DNA from: Sclerurus mexicanus
Lineage: Eukaryota; Chordata; Aves; Passeriformes; Furnariidae
Reading direction: 5' to 3'
NCBI GenBank assembly: GCA_013396755.1
Contig: VWZF01002957.1
Location: 3,075,939 to 3,139,938 of the forward strand
Length of the DNA: 64,000 bases
Shown: positions 13,701 through 26,500 of the stretch, piece by piece
Numbering within the stretch: the first letter of the stretch is position 1
Layout: the number at the start of each line of letters is the position of its first letter
Notes under the pieces: model-generated
What the model was told of the DNA's origin: nothing
Seen by the model: only the letters and a program-made list of their open reading frames with translations
The model's database searches: none
Position numbers and translations under genes: made by a program

Positions 13701-14289
13701 ACATCAAGACTTAAGAGATTAAAATGATAAGGCTTGAAGAAAGTTTGTAAGGAAATGCACATAAGTAGCTGAAAACATGCAGCCCAGCACTTTGTAGATA
13801 CCTTAGTAAAGTAACAGCAAACTAGAGAAACAGACACTTTTGGATACATCTAAATTAAATATCAAACCTTGTCTCAACTCCGGCAATGCAACACTGGGCA
13901 ATAATCTTCAGATTCAGTGAGTCTTATGAACTACTTTAAAAAGATTTGTCTCTAAGTTCATGAATTACATCAAAGGAACTAATAGTTCTATCTCATCATG
14001 ACAGTTCCCAGTTATTTCCTAAAATGAAAGAAATCTCTAAAGACACTACCTCTAGCTCGATATGCTTTACTGAACCAACAGTTTGAAGATACAATTATTT
14101 CACTTTCATAAGTTACAGCTGAAGTTTTAAAATAGAATCAGTTTTGCTCCCTGCAGTCATTAAGGTCAGTGAATAACAGCCCAGCAGATGACCAAAGGGA
14201 TGTTACTTGTCAGTCAGACTGCACTGTGATTAGCATCAAGACAGAGTCCATTTTTAATCATATCCATTTGTGTTGCATGCTGATTACAT
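10721..14289. other. Intronic DNA, no gene seen
   Basis: A+T-rich sequence with poly-A stretches near 10741-10840 and 13580-13590. No recognised repeat family or gene. Confidence 0.65.
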
Positions 14290-15629
14290 GGTGACAAAAA
14301 TAGAACTCTCCAAAACCTCACAAACAGGGACAGAGATAAGGCAGAGGTGTTTAATACATTCTTTGCCTCTGTCTTCAACACATATGATGGACCAAGCGGG
14401 TCTCAGTGCCTTGAGCTGGAGCACCATGACTGCAAGAATGATCAACTCCCAGTCGATCCTGAAGATGTGTGGGATCTGCTGCTCCAGCTGGATGCCTACA
14501 AATCTATGGCACCTGATGGGATTCATCAAAGAATCCACAAAGAGCTGGCTGATGTCATCACAAAATCACTCGATGATTTTTGAGCGGTCTTGGAAATCCA
14601 GAGAGGTTCCCACTGACTGGAAGCTGGTAGACACTATTTCCAAGAAGAGCAAGAAGAAGGACCCCAGAAATTACATATCTGTCAGTCTCATTTCAGTGGC
14701 TGGTAAAGTTATGGAGATTATTCTGGGAAGTATTGAAAAACACCTGAAAGACAATGCTATCATCGGTCACAGCCAGCATGAGGGCAAAGTCCTGCTTATT
14801 GGACCTGATTTCCTTTTATGACAAGGTAACTCAGTTCATCAAGGGAAGCCAGTTGATGTAATTTCTTTGGATTCCAGTAAAGCTTTTGATACTCTCTCTC
14901 CCAGAATCCTTCTGAAAAGAATATCCAGNGCACCTGGGCAACCCTGGATGTTCGTTTAGACTGGGGAATGAGATGCTGGAAAGCAGTGCCACAGAAAGGG
15001 ACCTGGGGGTCCTGGTCAACAGTAAGCAGAATATGAGTCAGCAGTGCCCTGGCAGCCAGGAGGGCCAGCTGTGTCCTGGGGGGCATCAGGCAAAGCATCA
15101 CCAGCTGGTCAAGACAGGGGACTGTCCCACTCTGCTCTGCACTGGGGCGGCCTCACAGTGAATATTGTGTGTGGTTTTGGGCATCACAGTATAAGAAAGA
15201 TATTAAGCCATTAGAGAGCATCCAAAGGAGGGCCAAAAAGATGATGAAGGGCCTTGAGGGGAAGTGGGAGGGGAGTGGCTGAGGTCACTTGGTCTGTTCA
15301 GTCTGGAGGAGACTGAGGGGATACCTCATTGCACTCTAAAACTTCCTTCTGAGGGGAAGAAGAGGGGCAGGCACTGATCTCTGTGGTGACTGGGACAGGA
15401 CCTGAGGGAGTGGCCTAAAATTGTGTCAGGGGAGGTTTAGGTTGGATATTATTTTTCACCCAGGGTGTGGTCAGGCACTGGAACAGGCTCCCCAGGGAAG
15501 CAGCCACAGCATCAAGCCTGACAGAGTTGAAGAAGCATTTGCACAATACTCTCAGGCACCTGGTGTGACTCTTGGGGATGGTCTTGTGCAGGGACTAGAT
15601 GATCCTCACCATATTTCTGATTCTATGAA
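14290..15629 (+). pseudogene. CR1 LINE copy with degraded ORF2 (longest in the window)
   Basis: A 5'-truncated, rearranged CR1. From 14347 to 14583 one frame reads VFNTFFASVFNTYD and later DVWDLLLQLDAYKSMAPDGI, the conserved start of the CR1 reverse-transcriptase domain. After a stop and frame shift another frame gives SWKSREVPTDWKLVDTI and RNYISVSLISVAGKVME. A third part near 14860-14920 gives SKAFDTLSPRILL. The text then jumps at 14929, where there is an N, to the post-catalytic part (RLGNEMLESSATERDLGVLV). The segment holding the YADD/FADD catalytic motif is therefore missing. The 3' part (15160-15629) carries the usual fragments up to a tail gattctatga. It cannot make an active enzyme. 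It is antisense to GABBR2. Confidence 0.9.
14929..14929. other. Undetermined base (N)
   Basis: The only N I noticed in the window. It sits exactly where the CR1 text skips a large internal segment, so it may mark a collapsed or poorly resolved assembly position. Confidence 0.95.
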
Positions 15630-16253
15630 AACAGAATACTCCCATTTGCATCTTTCAACCCAAAGGCACTGTTCTGTTGCCTTCTGTTTCTTTTCCAGTG
15701 TAACTGAGATGACATCCTCTTACCCTCTCCTGACAAATGTGACTGGTCTCCATTTAATACCAGTGGACAATAAATTGTCAACAACTACACATGGAGTGAC
15801 AGAATTTGTAGGGTGAATTAGAATACCTGAGCTTACTCTGGGGAACTCCAAAGTAACAAAATGTGCAACGGTGTATAAAATCTTATTTTGGGTTAGCTGA
15901 AAAGCCTTATTTAATTTCCACTTTTTATATTTCATTGCTATATGACAAAAGAAAGAAAACAAAAATAGCTTCAAAATAACAGTGAACTTTCTTATTTATA
16001 AAATCTCTGGGTTACTAATTTTGGTTCATCCATTCTGATCTCCCTGAAATTATATAGTCAGAAAAACCTCATACAAAAATTCCTGCAACATTCCTCCATT
16101 TTCATCAACCATTTAATGTCAGTACAACTGCGTGTTTCAACAACATCGATTTCCCTGGACCGGTCTGCAGAAACTCATGGCCTGTTTGAATTTCTGAGTG
16201 ACTCCCTCGATTTTTGGAAGTTCATAGTCAGGAAAGAATCCACTTTTATTTAT

Positions 16254-16330
16254 GTGAAATCAGCTACACCATAAGGCTCCATAAGGCTTAGTTGCTTATG
16301 GTAAGCAACTAAGTCATGCAGCTAAATCAC
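16254..16330. repeat. Inverted repeat with perfect 12-bp stem
   Basis: The left arm cttagttgctta (16287-16298) and right arm taagcaactaag (16302-16313) pair perfectly around a 3-base tgg loop. Weaker outer arms gtgaaatcagct (16254-16265) and agctaaatcac (16320-16330) are also partly complementary. The left side holds a short direct duplication (ccataaggct twice). It could fold in RNA or DNA, but no family is recognised. Confidence 0.75.
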
Positions 16331-16692
16331 ATCAACATGGATTAACCAGAAATGAAATTTATTTATGACAAAATTGAATCTGAATATAGTGAGGCTACTT
16401 TCAGAAATAAACTTGACTTGGCAGAAAAAGTGTATGAAAATAAAACTGTTAAATGGAGAAGAAAAGAAACATCCATAGGTAAAAGTGCAGCATGCCAGAG
16501 AATTACAAAAAACGTAAGCAAAGAAAACCTGCCAACTGCACACAGAAAAAAACAAATGACAGTTCTGCAGAATCACACTGTCAACCAAAAATTCCACACT
16601 TTTTCAACGACAAACTAGTAACAGATATTAAAGCGTCAGCACAAAGAAGGCAAAATGGACTCTGATGCTGAAAGATATATTTCCTCTTCAGT

Positions 16693-16716
16693 AATATATA
16701 TATATAAAATTAATAA
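16693..16716. repeat. (TA)n stretch
   Basis: A short atatatatatata run in AT-rich surroundings. Confidence 0.75.
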
Positions 16717-18200
16717 ATTTGTAAAGAGAAGGTTCTGATATGGGAAATAAACAGATCAGCAATTCAAAATATATACCATAGCATGCTCATTTTGGTAAGG
16801 AAAGCTTTTAACTAAACTTTATGGGACAAAGAATAAAAATCTGGAGCTTGTATTGAAAAGGCAGATAATTTTAAGTGAATCAGGAGAACAAAAAATCCAT
16901 GATTAAAAGCAAAAATTGGTAAAATAAACAAGAACTCATATTTTTACAGAACAAGTGAAAGCGAGTATGGGAAATCTAGTTATGTTGTATTACAAATACA
17001 TCATACCTAGCTTATCGTAGAAAATTCTGGTATTATGTGCAAGTGATGACAGATCTTTATTAACATGGATCTACATGGGATGTGTTCTTCATGTGTGCTG
17101 AACAACTTTCATTTTCAGTGGCAGTTTCAGGGGTTATTTTAAATTAAATACTATCAACTGGGTGGGCAAGCTAGAAAGAGTTCCAAGCTCCTTGCAAGTG
17201 CCTCTTAAAATGAACAACATGCAGTAAGAGGCTATGCAGCATTTTACTGCCTCCCTGCAAATGATCTCTACATTTTTCTCAAAAATAAATTTGGAAACAG
17301 TTTTCAGTGACATTCCCGTATTAACTGAGACATCCGTGGAGCAGATATTTTGACTAGAAGCTAAAAAGCTAAAAAATAAGGATGAAAAGGTTGTGCAGAT
17401 GGAAGGTAAATTTATATCACAGAAAAATCGCAAGCATGTTGATATAATTAAGCCTCTCTAATGAGTTAAAATCCAAACTGGTACACAAGCCATTTTAGTT
17501 TCTCTAACCTTCTTCTGCAGTCAATGGGGAACACGTTTTCAGGACCACTGATTGACATTTATGCAGATGACAGTGACACAGAACATGTTTAAGTAAAAAT
17601 CTAACTAGCTTCTTGACTCAACACCAGAGCTAAACCTAGAGATTACTCACAAACCTGTCTGAGCAAACAAGACACAACATTAGGTATCAAAAAGAATTTA
17701 GCAACCTGCCAAAACAGCAGTCTGTGCTAAGGTGGTATATCCTCCCTTGCTGCACAAATAAAGGATACCTAAAAATTCCAGGCAATAAACTGACTGTAGT
17801 TTTGAGGGACTGCTGTAGGCCATGTCCTTCACTGAGGGAGTGACTAAAGGAAGGTGGCGAAAGGCAAGAATAAGATACAGAGAACACTAAACAGTCAAAT
17901 GTAAGAACTCATCTCAGAAGTTCATCAGGGCAACTTGTCTCTAATCCGCCAAGAAGAAGAAACAGAAAGAGCAAATTACATTTAGTGCAAAACCCATGGA
18001 AGACCAGTCAATACCTATGTGCAACTGGCTAGGACTGAAAATTAGCAACACTAGTCAGAAGAGGGAAGGAAACTGAAAACAAGTTATGCCAGCCAATGAA
18101 GGTAATGATGTTGACTTCTCTTCTATGGCAGTGGGACTCATCTCTGAAACACACACTTTTTCAATCCTAGTACTGACAGCATTTTTTCTGAGAGAGACGA

Positions 18201-18280
18201 GTATGTGTATGTTTTATTCATATAAATATATATTTTGTTTATGTAGATATACATAAAAGTAAATACATATATAAATGTAT
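18201..18280. repeat. AT-rich imperfect TA/TG stretch
   Basis: Interleaved tatgtgtatg, ataaatatatat and acatatataaat words with no fixed period. Confidence 0.7.
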
Positions 18281-21200
18281 TTTACCAACACTTTAATAAC
18301 AACTTTGCCTTAAAGCTTTAAAAGAACTTTGCAGTAGTACAACTGCATAACCCTACAGAAATACAGGAAGCTTGATCAGGAAGGCCAGGAGGAAAAAAAA
18401 TAAAGACCAACCCCATATGTCTTGGCTAGGGAAAAGTCATCTTTCTTCTCTATCAGCCACACTGGCTAAAGAATAGAAAAGTAATTTTATTGATGTTTTA
18501 TTATCTTTTAAGAGCAAGCACCAGGACTCTGCTCTCTTTCCAATGTCCTGTGTTACTCAGGAGCAAAAGTGGAAATGCTTGATCTACTGGAAACAAGCCA
18601 TGTGTATGGATGAATTAGTCAACATCCACAAAGCAGTTGGTGGTTACTGTCTTTTGCTCCAAGGAAGGTTTAAATAGTTAGCTTTATTTGTTCACACCCA
18701 AAATTTAACAGGTAGAGTCTGTCAAATACTCTCATTTCTTTGATTTAATTCTTCCCCAGCAAATGGCAAATGTTCTTATCCTCTAAAGGCAGAAAACAGC
18801 GACATCATCACCAGCACGGACATTATGGTCCCAATTATATTGCACTGCTATGCCTGGCAGAACTTGGGAGCTGTTTGATGTTCTTTTGTCTTCCTGAGTT
18901 GGCAGAAAATAAAAGTCTGAAACATGAATTTCCCTACCCTTGGTTAATCTAATTGGGTTGTTCACTCATTCTAAGTGCCAGCATTAACTGTTCAATGATC
19001 CTATTTTGGAAAGCAGTTGTGAGAGGAAGTGGAACTGAAGCACAGGAGGATCAGCTGGGAGTTCTCAAAAGCAATAAAACACAGGAGGGAAAAGTAAATG
19101 AGAAACAGAGGATGAACTGGAAAGAAAATGCTCAGAATGCCAGGAGAGAAAGAGACAATAAAAAGCAGCTCTAAAATTGGCTTTCCAGGTCTTTGTGACA
19201 TTGAGTCTCACAGAGACACTTACTCTGTATACCAGCAGTACATTTAGATATTATTGTTTATTTCAGCTTCTTTCTACTCACTTTACTGGGAAATATGTTA
19301 TGAGGTAAAAGTGGACACTTCCTAGGCTGCATACATGAGTAGAGGTGGCCTTCCCATGAGGATGTGTTCAGTACCAACTTCTAATGCAGAAAGCTATTTT
19401 AATTTTTGTTAAGTGCAAACAAAATTACAAATGTTTACAGTGCTCTGGACATCAAGGCAAGCAATACATGCTTTTCTGGAAAAAAGAAAAAGAAAACAAC
19501 TTTCTTCTCTGGAACTTGCAAGAGCAGAGAAGGCATAATGAGCTCCTGGCTTTTAGGGGCAAGTTAAGATAACACTCAGTCATCTGTGATGAGATGACAC
19601 AGGAAAGAAAGTAGAAAACTTTATTACTTATAATTAAAAATACAAAAGGGCAGGTATGGGTTTGCTGCACCTCTTCCAAAATCCTGCTTACTGGGACATG
19701 TTATTGGTACAACAATAGGAGGATTTTAAAATATTTGCTATCAAATTTATTCATGACACTGATGACAGCACCAGTCAGAGAGCCTAGTAACACAGACAAC
19801 TGTTCACTAAGCAAGAAGGAGAAACTGAGCTAAGTATTTAACATGAATGAGTAGCAGGCCTCTTTGAGATGCATTGTGTTACCATAAGGACAGCTGAGTG
19901 TTTGCACGATTTGGTTCTAATACACTGAAGTACCAAGTGATAGACACCAAAAAAAGAATTTTTTTTTATGACTTCAAAATTAAATGAATTCCAGCAAGTA
20001 AACCTTAACTAAGCATTGCAGAGGAACAAGGATAAACGTCCGCTTTTGTCATTCAGCTAAAAATTTACTTGACTTCAAAGTTTTCGTGATTATAAAAAGG
20101 AATGACAGAAAAAGCAGGGCTTATCTTATTTGTAAATAAAGTGTTGATTGTCAAGGAGGTATCTTTTGGCACCTTTGATATCAGAAATGGAAAATTTTGA
20201 CTTCAAGCTATGGCACTAAAAACAAGTAAGATGTTTGAATCAAGGTGACCTACATAACCCGTCACCTGAAAACACAGCTGAGTAAAAACAACAAACATAC
20301 TTTATCAAGGCAAAAATCTATTATTGTTAGAAAAGGAAAAGAGAAAAAAAATCAATATTTTCATACAAAGAAAACATATAAAGGTCTATAGATTTTTTTT
20401 TTTTTACTTAATTTAGTATTTACATCACACTTATTTGGAAACAGGTATGATTAAAATCTTTCTAAATTCTTTGGGTTAGACAAAGGCCATCACAGTTAGC
20501 TGATTATAAAACATATGTTATTATTTACATTGATTCTTATCTAATTACTTGCATTTAAAAATGCAAGAACACATTAAAGGCTAGGGGACTATAGAGAGAT
20601 GTAATTTTTCTGAGGACTATTTAAATAGCTGTAATGTAAAAACCACAGTAGTGTATTGTATTTTGCTTTCTTGAACCAGGAGAAAGGAAATTAAATATTA
20701 AAAAATTCTCAAACATACACATCAATAAAGATTTTCTCCTTTACTAGGATCTTACTGTAACTTCTCCCTATAATTCCAAGTCACCTCAGCTAATTCCCTA
20801 GTTACAAACAGTGAGAATGCTTCTGGTAAAATATCTGAAATTAAATTAGATTCCCATAAACTCATACTGAAAGCAGTAGGGGAAAAAAAACCAAAGCCAA
20901 CCAAGAACTCATAGGCAGTTTTTTCCAGATACTTCCTCAGAGGAGATTCAAATGTCACAAGAGGCAAAGTATTTCTCTGGACAGAACAACAGACACATAT
21001 TAATAACCCACATGATTTCTTTAGCCTGCTGTGCAAAAAAATCAACAAAGCAAAAAGGAAAATACCTTATTTAACAGATGCTGCCTTGTTCTCAAGAAAA
21101 AATTAAAAATCTAAGCAATCAAAACTAACATAAAAAAGCAAAACCAATGCAAAAAGGATAAAGTTCCTTGGTCTAAATAAGTAAGGAGCTGACAAAACCT

Positions 21201-24200
21201 GTTTATCAGAATTTCAATCTATAAAATAGATTTACTCTCCAGTGCCAAAACAAATTTGGTAAGAAATTTCTGTGTGTTTTTAAGCACGTATGTATTGTTT
21301 ACAAGTGCAGTAGATTTCTCACTAGAGAAGACATGTCGTCTAAACTCAGTTAAGTAAAAATTAGTTAGAAACCTAGTGTAAAAGAAAATCAGATCATTTT
21401 CAGTAGATCCTCTCTCAACCTTAAAACTAATGTACTGGTTATTCTAAATATATTGCCACGAAAGCACATGAAAGATAAAAACAGTGGATACCAATAAAAC
21501 AGCTTGGATACCCAAGCAGTCAGCAGGAAGCTAATACTACTTTTCCAATTCGATTTTATTTGCAGTAAAGGTATATGTCATATGACAACTTACTGAGAAT
21601 CACTTGAAACCCCTCGAAACTAAATCCATTATCTTTTCTAGTGTTTTCCTAGCAAGCTGCTTTTCCTTTTTCAGTCTCTTTGCCTTGCTAACAATGCACT
21701 TTTTGATTTTTGAAAAAGAGAGAAGCAATACATGCCTATCCTTCCTGCAATAGCTACCACAAAGTTGTTTTAATGGCAAATGCTGAAAAGTGACAGAGGA
21801 AGTGAGATGCTTTTAAATCTTCCCTTTATAGAGTACATAATTCACTGTTTGTGAAGTCCTCTTCTGTAAGACAGTTAACAGTCTAGACAGTTTTCTTCTT
21901 CATCTCTAGCCACTAGAAAGTAATACAGAGCAGAACCACTGTAATTTGGATTTAAAAAGCCCCTAACACCGTCAACAGGGAGCACAAGGACCAATGCACC
22001 TTCTCTGCTGCTTTTCCCAAAGGCATTGGGAAGAGACAAGCAAATAGAAATATCCCTTTATAACACCCAACTTTCACCTCTATCCATCAGTGGCACGGTA
22101 GCAAACAGTCACTACAGGGTTAAAACAAAGGACATGTAGGGTGTGAGCCCTGGAGGAGCGCCAAAGGTCCCCATGTGAGGTGAACAAGAGGAGGTCATTC
22201 AACACTTCCCACACGAAACTCCAGCTCCTGTGTATGATCTGGAAAATACTCTTCGGAAGACCTTCAGTCACAGCAAAGATCCCACAATGCAGGGAACTGC
22301 AGCTGGCCCTTGCACACAAAGATGTCTCCCCATACATACATCTGAATTTTTGTAGCTGACAAGGGATCACATTACATTTTGTCTCCTAAGTCAGAGAAGG
22401 TCAGTAACATTATAAATCAACTCTTTGCATACAAATCAAGTTCTCTAAATCTTTATTTGAACTCTGAGAAACTAGATTGAAGAAAGAACATGAAAAAAAT
22501 TGCCAAAATGTTCCCAGATAGATACAGCACCATTTCCATAAATTTTAATTTTAAGGTCTTCTTATATATGTGATACTTGAGTTCTCAAACTATTCTTCCT
22601 AAAGTTTCTGCAATGTAGGTACTACACATAATCCAGTAGTTCCACTTGTGCTGGAGTCAAAATTAAAACTGTCTTATTTAGTCTGTATTTTCTTTCATTT
22701 GCTTTATGAAAACCATGGAACTATGAGTTCAGTTCATCTACCAAGACTGCTCAAATTACTTAAAAGTAACTGATGTTCAGTCTCTACAAGTCTTTACACT
22801 TGATATGCAAAATGTATATAAAATTAGTATCTATTTTACCACATTTAATCTAAAGTAAGCTTTCAACACTATTATATTACATGTCAGTAAAACTCCCTTT
22901 CTTTTAAATTAAAGAAGAAATTCTAGACCCCAGAATTCTGAATTCCATGTATGTGGGTGACATTCAAGGCAAATGAGACTTGAAGAACCCTACCATAACA
23001 CAGAATGGAAAAGGCACTGACATCAAGAGCTATAGAAAGACTTGAAAGGATTTGAAAAGACAAAAATGAACATTGTGAAGAAGACCAAAAGCATGAAATG
23101 CTTGAGAATCTACTTTTGGCATGCCCTTCAGTATGAATAGGGGTATTCTTGTTTTAAAGATCACAAGCATCTCCTTTCACAGTTCATCTTCTGTCACAGA
23201 ATGATGCGCCAGAATTTCTTCTTACATCAAAAATTAAGTCCCATAATGTTGGACTATAGCTCAGCAGGTACCTAATTCCTCTCCTTCTTGTAATCACACA
23301 CTAAAATCAACACGCAACAAGGAAGCTAAATAGCAGTGAAGAGACTAAATTTGTAGCACAAATTGGTATATGTGCTCTGCATATATATTCCAAAATGACA
23401 GCTCTGAAAGGTGCCTTTTCTCTTCTTGCCTTTCTCCATTTTTATTATGTTGACTTGATAATTTCTGATTTCACTATTTAGCTGGACTGGAGACTGGGTG
23501 GGACCTGTCAAGTCAGAATCTAGTCCCTTGCTATTACACGTCTGACTGCCCTTGATAAGAGATACGTACAGAGCATCACTGCTCTGCTGATGACAAATCT
23601 TATTTTCAAAATACATACATATAAAAAAAAAAGTTGTGTAAACTAAAACACTGGGGTTTTTCTTCCTAATTTATGTAGAGAAAGCAATCGGCCACTCCTG
23701 TTTGCAGCTGACTCTGGGAAGATTTTCCCACTGAGCACTTTAACTAGATTACAATGCATGGTTCAAAAAGATGGGAAGCAAACTAGTATTAGGCTTGCAG
23801 AGGGAACAGGAAGATCTGGAAACACTGGCCAATAGGGTCAGTCACACAACTTAAGCTATTTGTTCCACAGAGATTCTTAGACTGCATGTTGCACTACACA
23901 CTTTAAATTTCTTAACAAACAGAACAGCAGTACAAACTTATCAAAATGGTGAAGAAAGTCTGCTCTGACAGTCTTCAAGCTTGGCTTCTCCTCTGGCACA
24001 TGGGGAAAAGCAGGTTCAGGCAGGGATTGTGTGTGTTGTGGCCCTACTGCTTGGAGAGCACGTGAAAGCATTTGTTGAAATATTAATCCAATGTGAAATT
24101 TGTTGATTAATCTATGAGTCATATTTTGTGTCTTTGCAAGTGCATAAACGAGGAAAAAGAAGTGTATTACTTAGTAATAAAATAAATTGTTATTGCCATG

Positions 24201-24542
24201 GAATTTAATGGCTGCTACTGCAAAATACAGAAGTTGCTATCAGAGAATTTGATGCCATTGTGCAGCAGAATACAAATCACTTCAGCTACATTTCAAAATA
24301 CCTGTATTAAAAACCTCAATTCATAAATTTCTTGGAAGATCTTCAAATCACACATGTGCATTACTGTGACCAATTTATCCATGAGCAAATATCATCATTC
24401 AAATGAAAGCAATTTCTAGACAAAAAGCTGAAAGATCATTCTATGTAGAAACAAAACTCCGTCCCTGCCCACATACACAGAATTGTGTATAACCAATATA
24501 CAAAGAGTCTCCATTTTATGATGACCCAAGTAGATTCAGATA

Positions 24543-24612
24543 AATCAAACAAAATCCCAAAACCAAACAAAAACCCCACCACAACAAGAATAACAAACAA
24601 ACACTAAAAAAC
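24543..24612. repeat. A/C-rich low-complexity tract
   Basis: Short A runs with interspersed C (caaaaccaaacaaaaacccc and similar), like the tracts at 5816, 37093 and 42143. Confidence 0.85.
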
Positions 24613-26194
24613 AGAAGAAAGAACCACATGCCTCTCCATCATATAGAAAACACATTAGGAATTGATAGGCATTTTGGATTTTTATATATTTTTCAATTTG
24701 GACTGCTACAAAAAATATGAAAGTCTATTTAGGAAAAAAAATCACCACTGTTTTGCTTCCACATACAAATAAGCAAATATCGTGCAGAAGGAGGATGTTA
24801 ATCAGAGTAATAATAGTGTAAAAGAGAAAGAGATATAAATACTATCTTAGTTTTAGTCACAGCGATCTTGAGAGGATTATGCGGAAAACAGGAAGCAAAA
24901 AGAGGGGTTTAGCAATAACTAACTGAAACACAGAATCATAAATGCACATGGACAGAGAGCACAAAGGAAAAGAGGGCATGGAATTAATAGAGTTGAACTG
25001 TGTTGGGTGTTTTAGTAACCATATTTGATCAAATACCATGATTGTATGTTGCCCACTGTTAACAGTGTGTTGAAAACTCTTGAAAATGAGTTTACTGTAG
25101 GTCCACAACTACCAAAATATTTGACCACGCTAAAACAAGCAATGAAACCAAGCAGCCAATCCAACACACATATTGTTAACGAACAGTAGAGATGAAATGC
25201 ATTTATGTTCCTAATGATGACAATGACTCTTGACATTCAATAATTTTGAACTGACATACGTGTACTTACTTAGTACTACCAGGTTCACTTAAGGGCCTAA
25301 AAAGTTAAGCATATAATCACTTTGCTGAATCAACACCTTACATAACAAGTTTATTTTTATCAGATGCATATCAAAGAGTATAATCTTTGAGACAACTTTG
25401 AATTTGAATGATGACAGCCTGGCTTCCCTGACTTAAAGATTTCCAGACTTCATGGTTTAGTTATAGAAAAATTGCAAAGATAGGTATATTGTTTGTTTGA
25501 TTAAAAGGAATAATTAGGTAATAGAATAATACTTGTTTAAAATTTGTGTCACAATACACTGTGCTAGAATGAGAGATTAATTTTTCTCTTCGCTATTAAT
25601 TTGCACTGCTAGTACATTGGCTTGTCTGATAGAGGCAATATTTTGTAATGGCTAGAGAACTGTGAGACAAACTTGAAGTGAATAAAACTGAGTTCTGTTT
25701 CTTGATTGTTGGTGTCTTTCTGCCTAATTTTCAATAAATGAAAATGCCATGCCTCAATTTACTTATTACCAGAAACAGTTTTAATTACTTTTAGGCATTA
25801 ACATCTACCCAAATGTGACTGATTGTCAAAAGATAAAGTTGTGAAATTGAGATTTAATGATCAGTAGTAGAGAACACGGGTAATTTACTGTTGTGCATCA
25901 ACAAAGCTGCCAGCCTAGATTTGCAGTTTAATAAAGCACTGTTCTCATGCTGCATGTGTGTAGGTGATATGGCAAACTGGGGACTTGCTATCTGTTTTGG
26001 ACCTTCTTGCCTAAGGAAATGAAGCTTGGTTGGTCTAGTCATATGTTTGTGAGGTCATTCTCCATATCTCAAAGACACCTGTTTTAAACAAGCTTCACAC
26101 AAGTTCTTGAGTATGTGGAGGAGGGAGCCCTTGTCAGCCTCTGTCAAGGACAGAAAGGCTGGAACACTCATGTAACCCCATTTACGGTGTTACT

Positions 26195-26500
26195 TCAGAA
26201 CTCAGGACAGAAGGGACCACTGAAGACCAAAGAGGCCAACTCCCTGCTTTCAACAGGGTCTACCAGATGAGGTAGCTCAGGGTTGTGTACAGTCAAATCC
26301 TGAACATCACTATGGACAAAGATTCAAAAACTTCTGTGGGAACCTGTTTCAGTCCCTGGTTGTGGTAAAAAAAAAAAAAATTTAAAAAATTTCTTTATAT
26401 CTAATCATATTGCAACTTATGTTCATTGCCTCTTGTCCTACCATTGTACACCTTAGGCTGGAAAACTTGGCTCTATCATTTCTTCACTTCCTACTAGGTT
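26195..26500 (-). repeat. CR1 LINE 3' fragment, antisense
   Basis: Antisense CR1 blocks appear in order: gaagggaccactgaagacca, tgctttcaacagggtc, gtagctcagggttgtg, gattcaaaaacttctgtggg, aacctgtttcagtccctgg and cattgcctcttgtcctacca. The usual cagtaaaaaag block is expanded to a run of 14 A near 26367-26380. Confidence 0.85.

Larger units (their letters stand above)
15630..26194. other. Intronic DNA, no gene seen
   Basis: A long stretch of A+T-rich sequence without recognised transposons. It contains the hairpin at 16254-16330, AT-rich microsatellite-like stretches at 16693-16716 and 18201-18280, and an A/C tract at 24543-24612. Open frames reach only about 100 codons and show no recognisable domains. 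Confidence 0.65.

Noticed and set aside
14270..14821. 183-codon plus-strand frame as a gene
   Set aside because: It mixes an out-of-frame reading of CR1 ORF2 with a later in-frame part; it is a LINE pseudogene, reported as such.
23243..23265. tRNA box A-like text (tagctcagcaggta)
   Set aside because: No matching box B (ggttcgaatcc type) follows at the right distance and no cloverleaf can be drawn, so it is a chance match.
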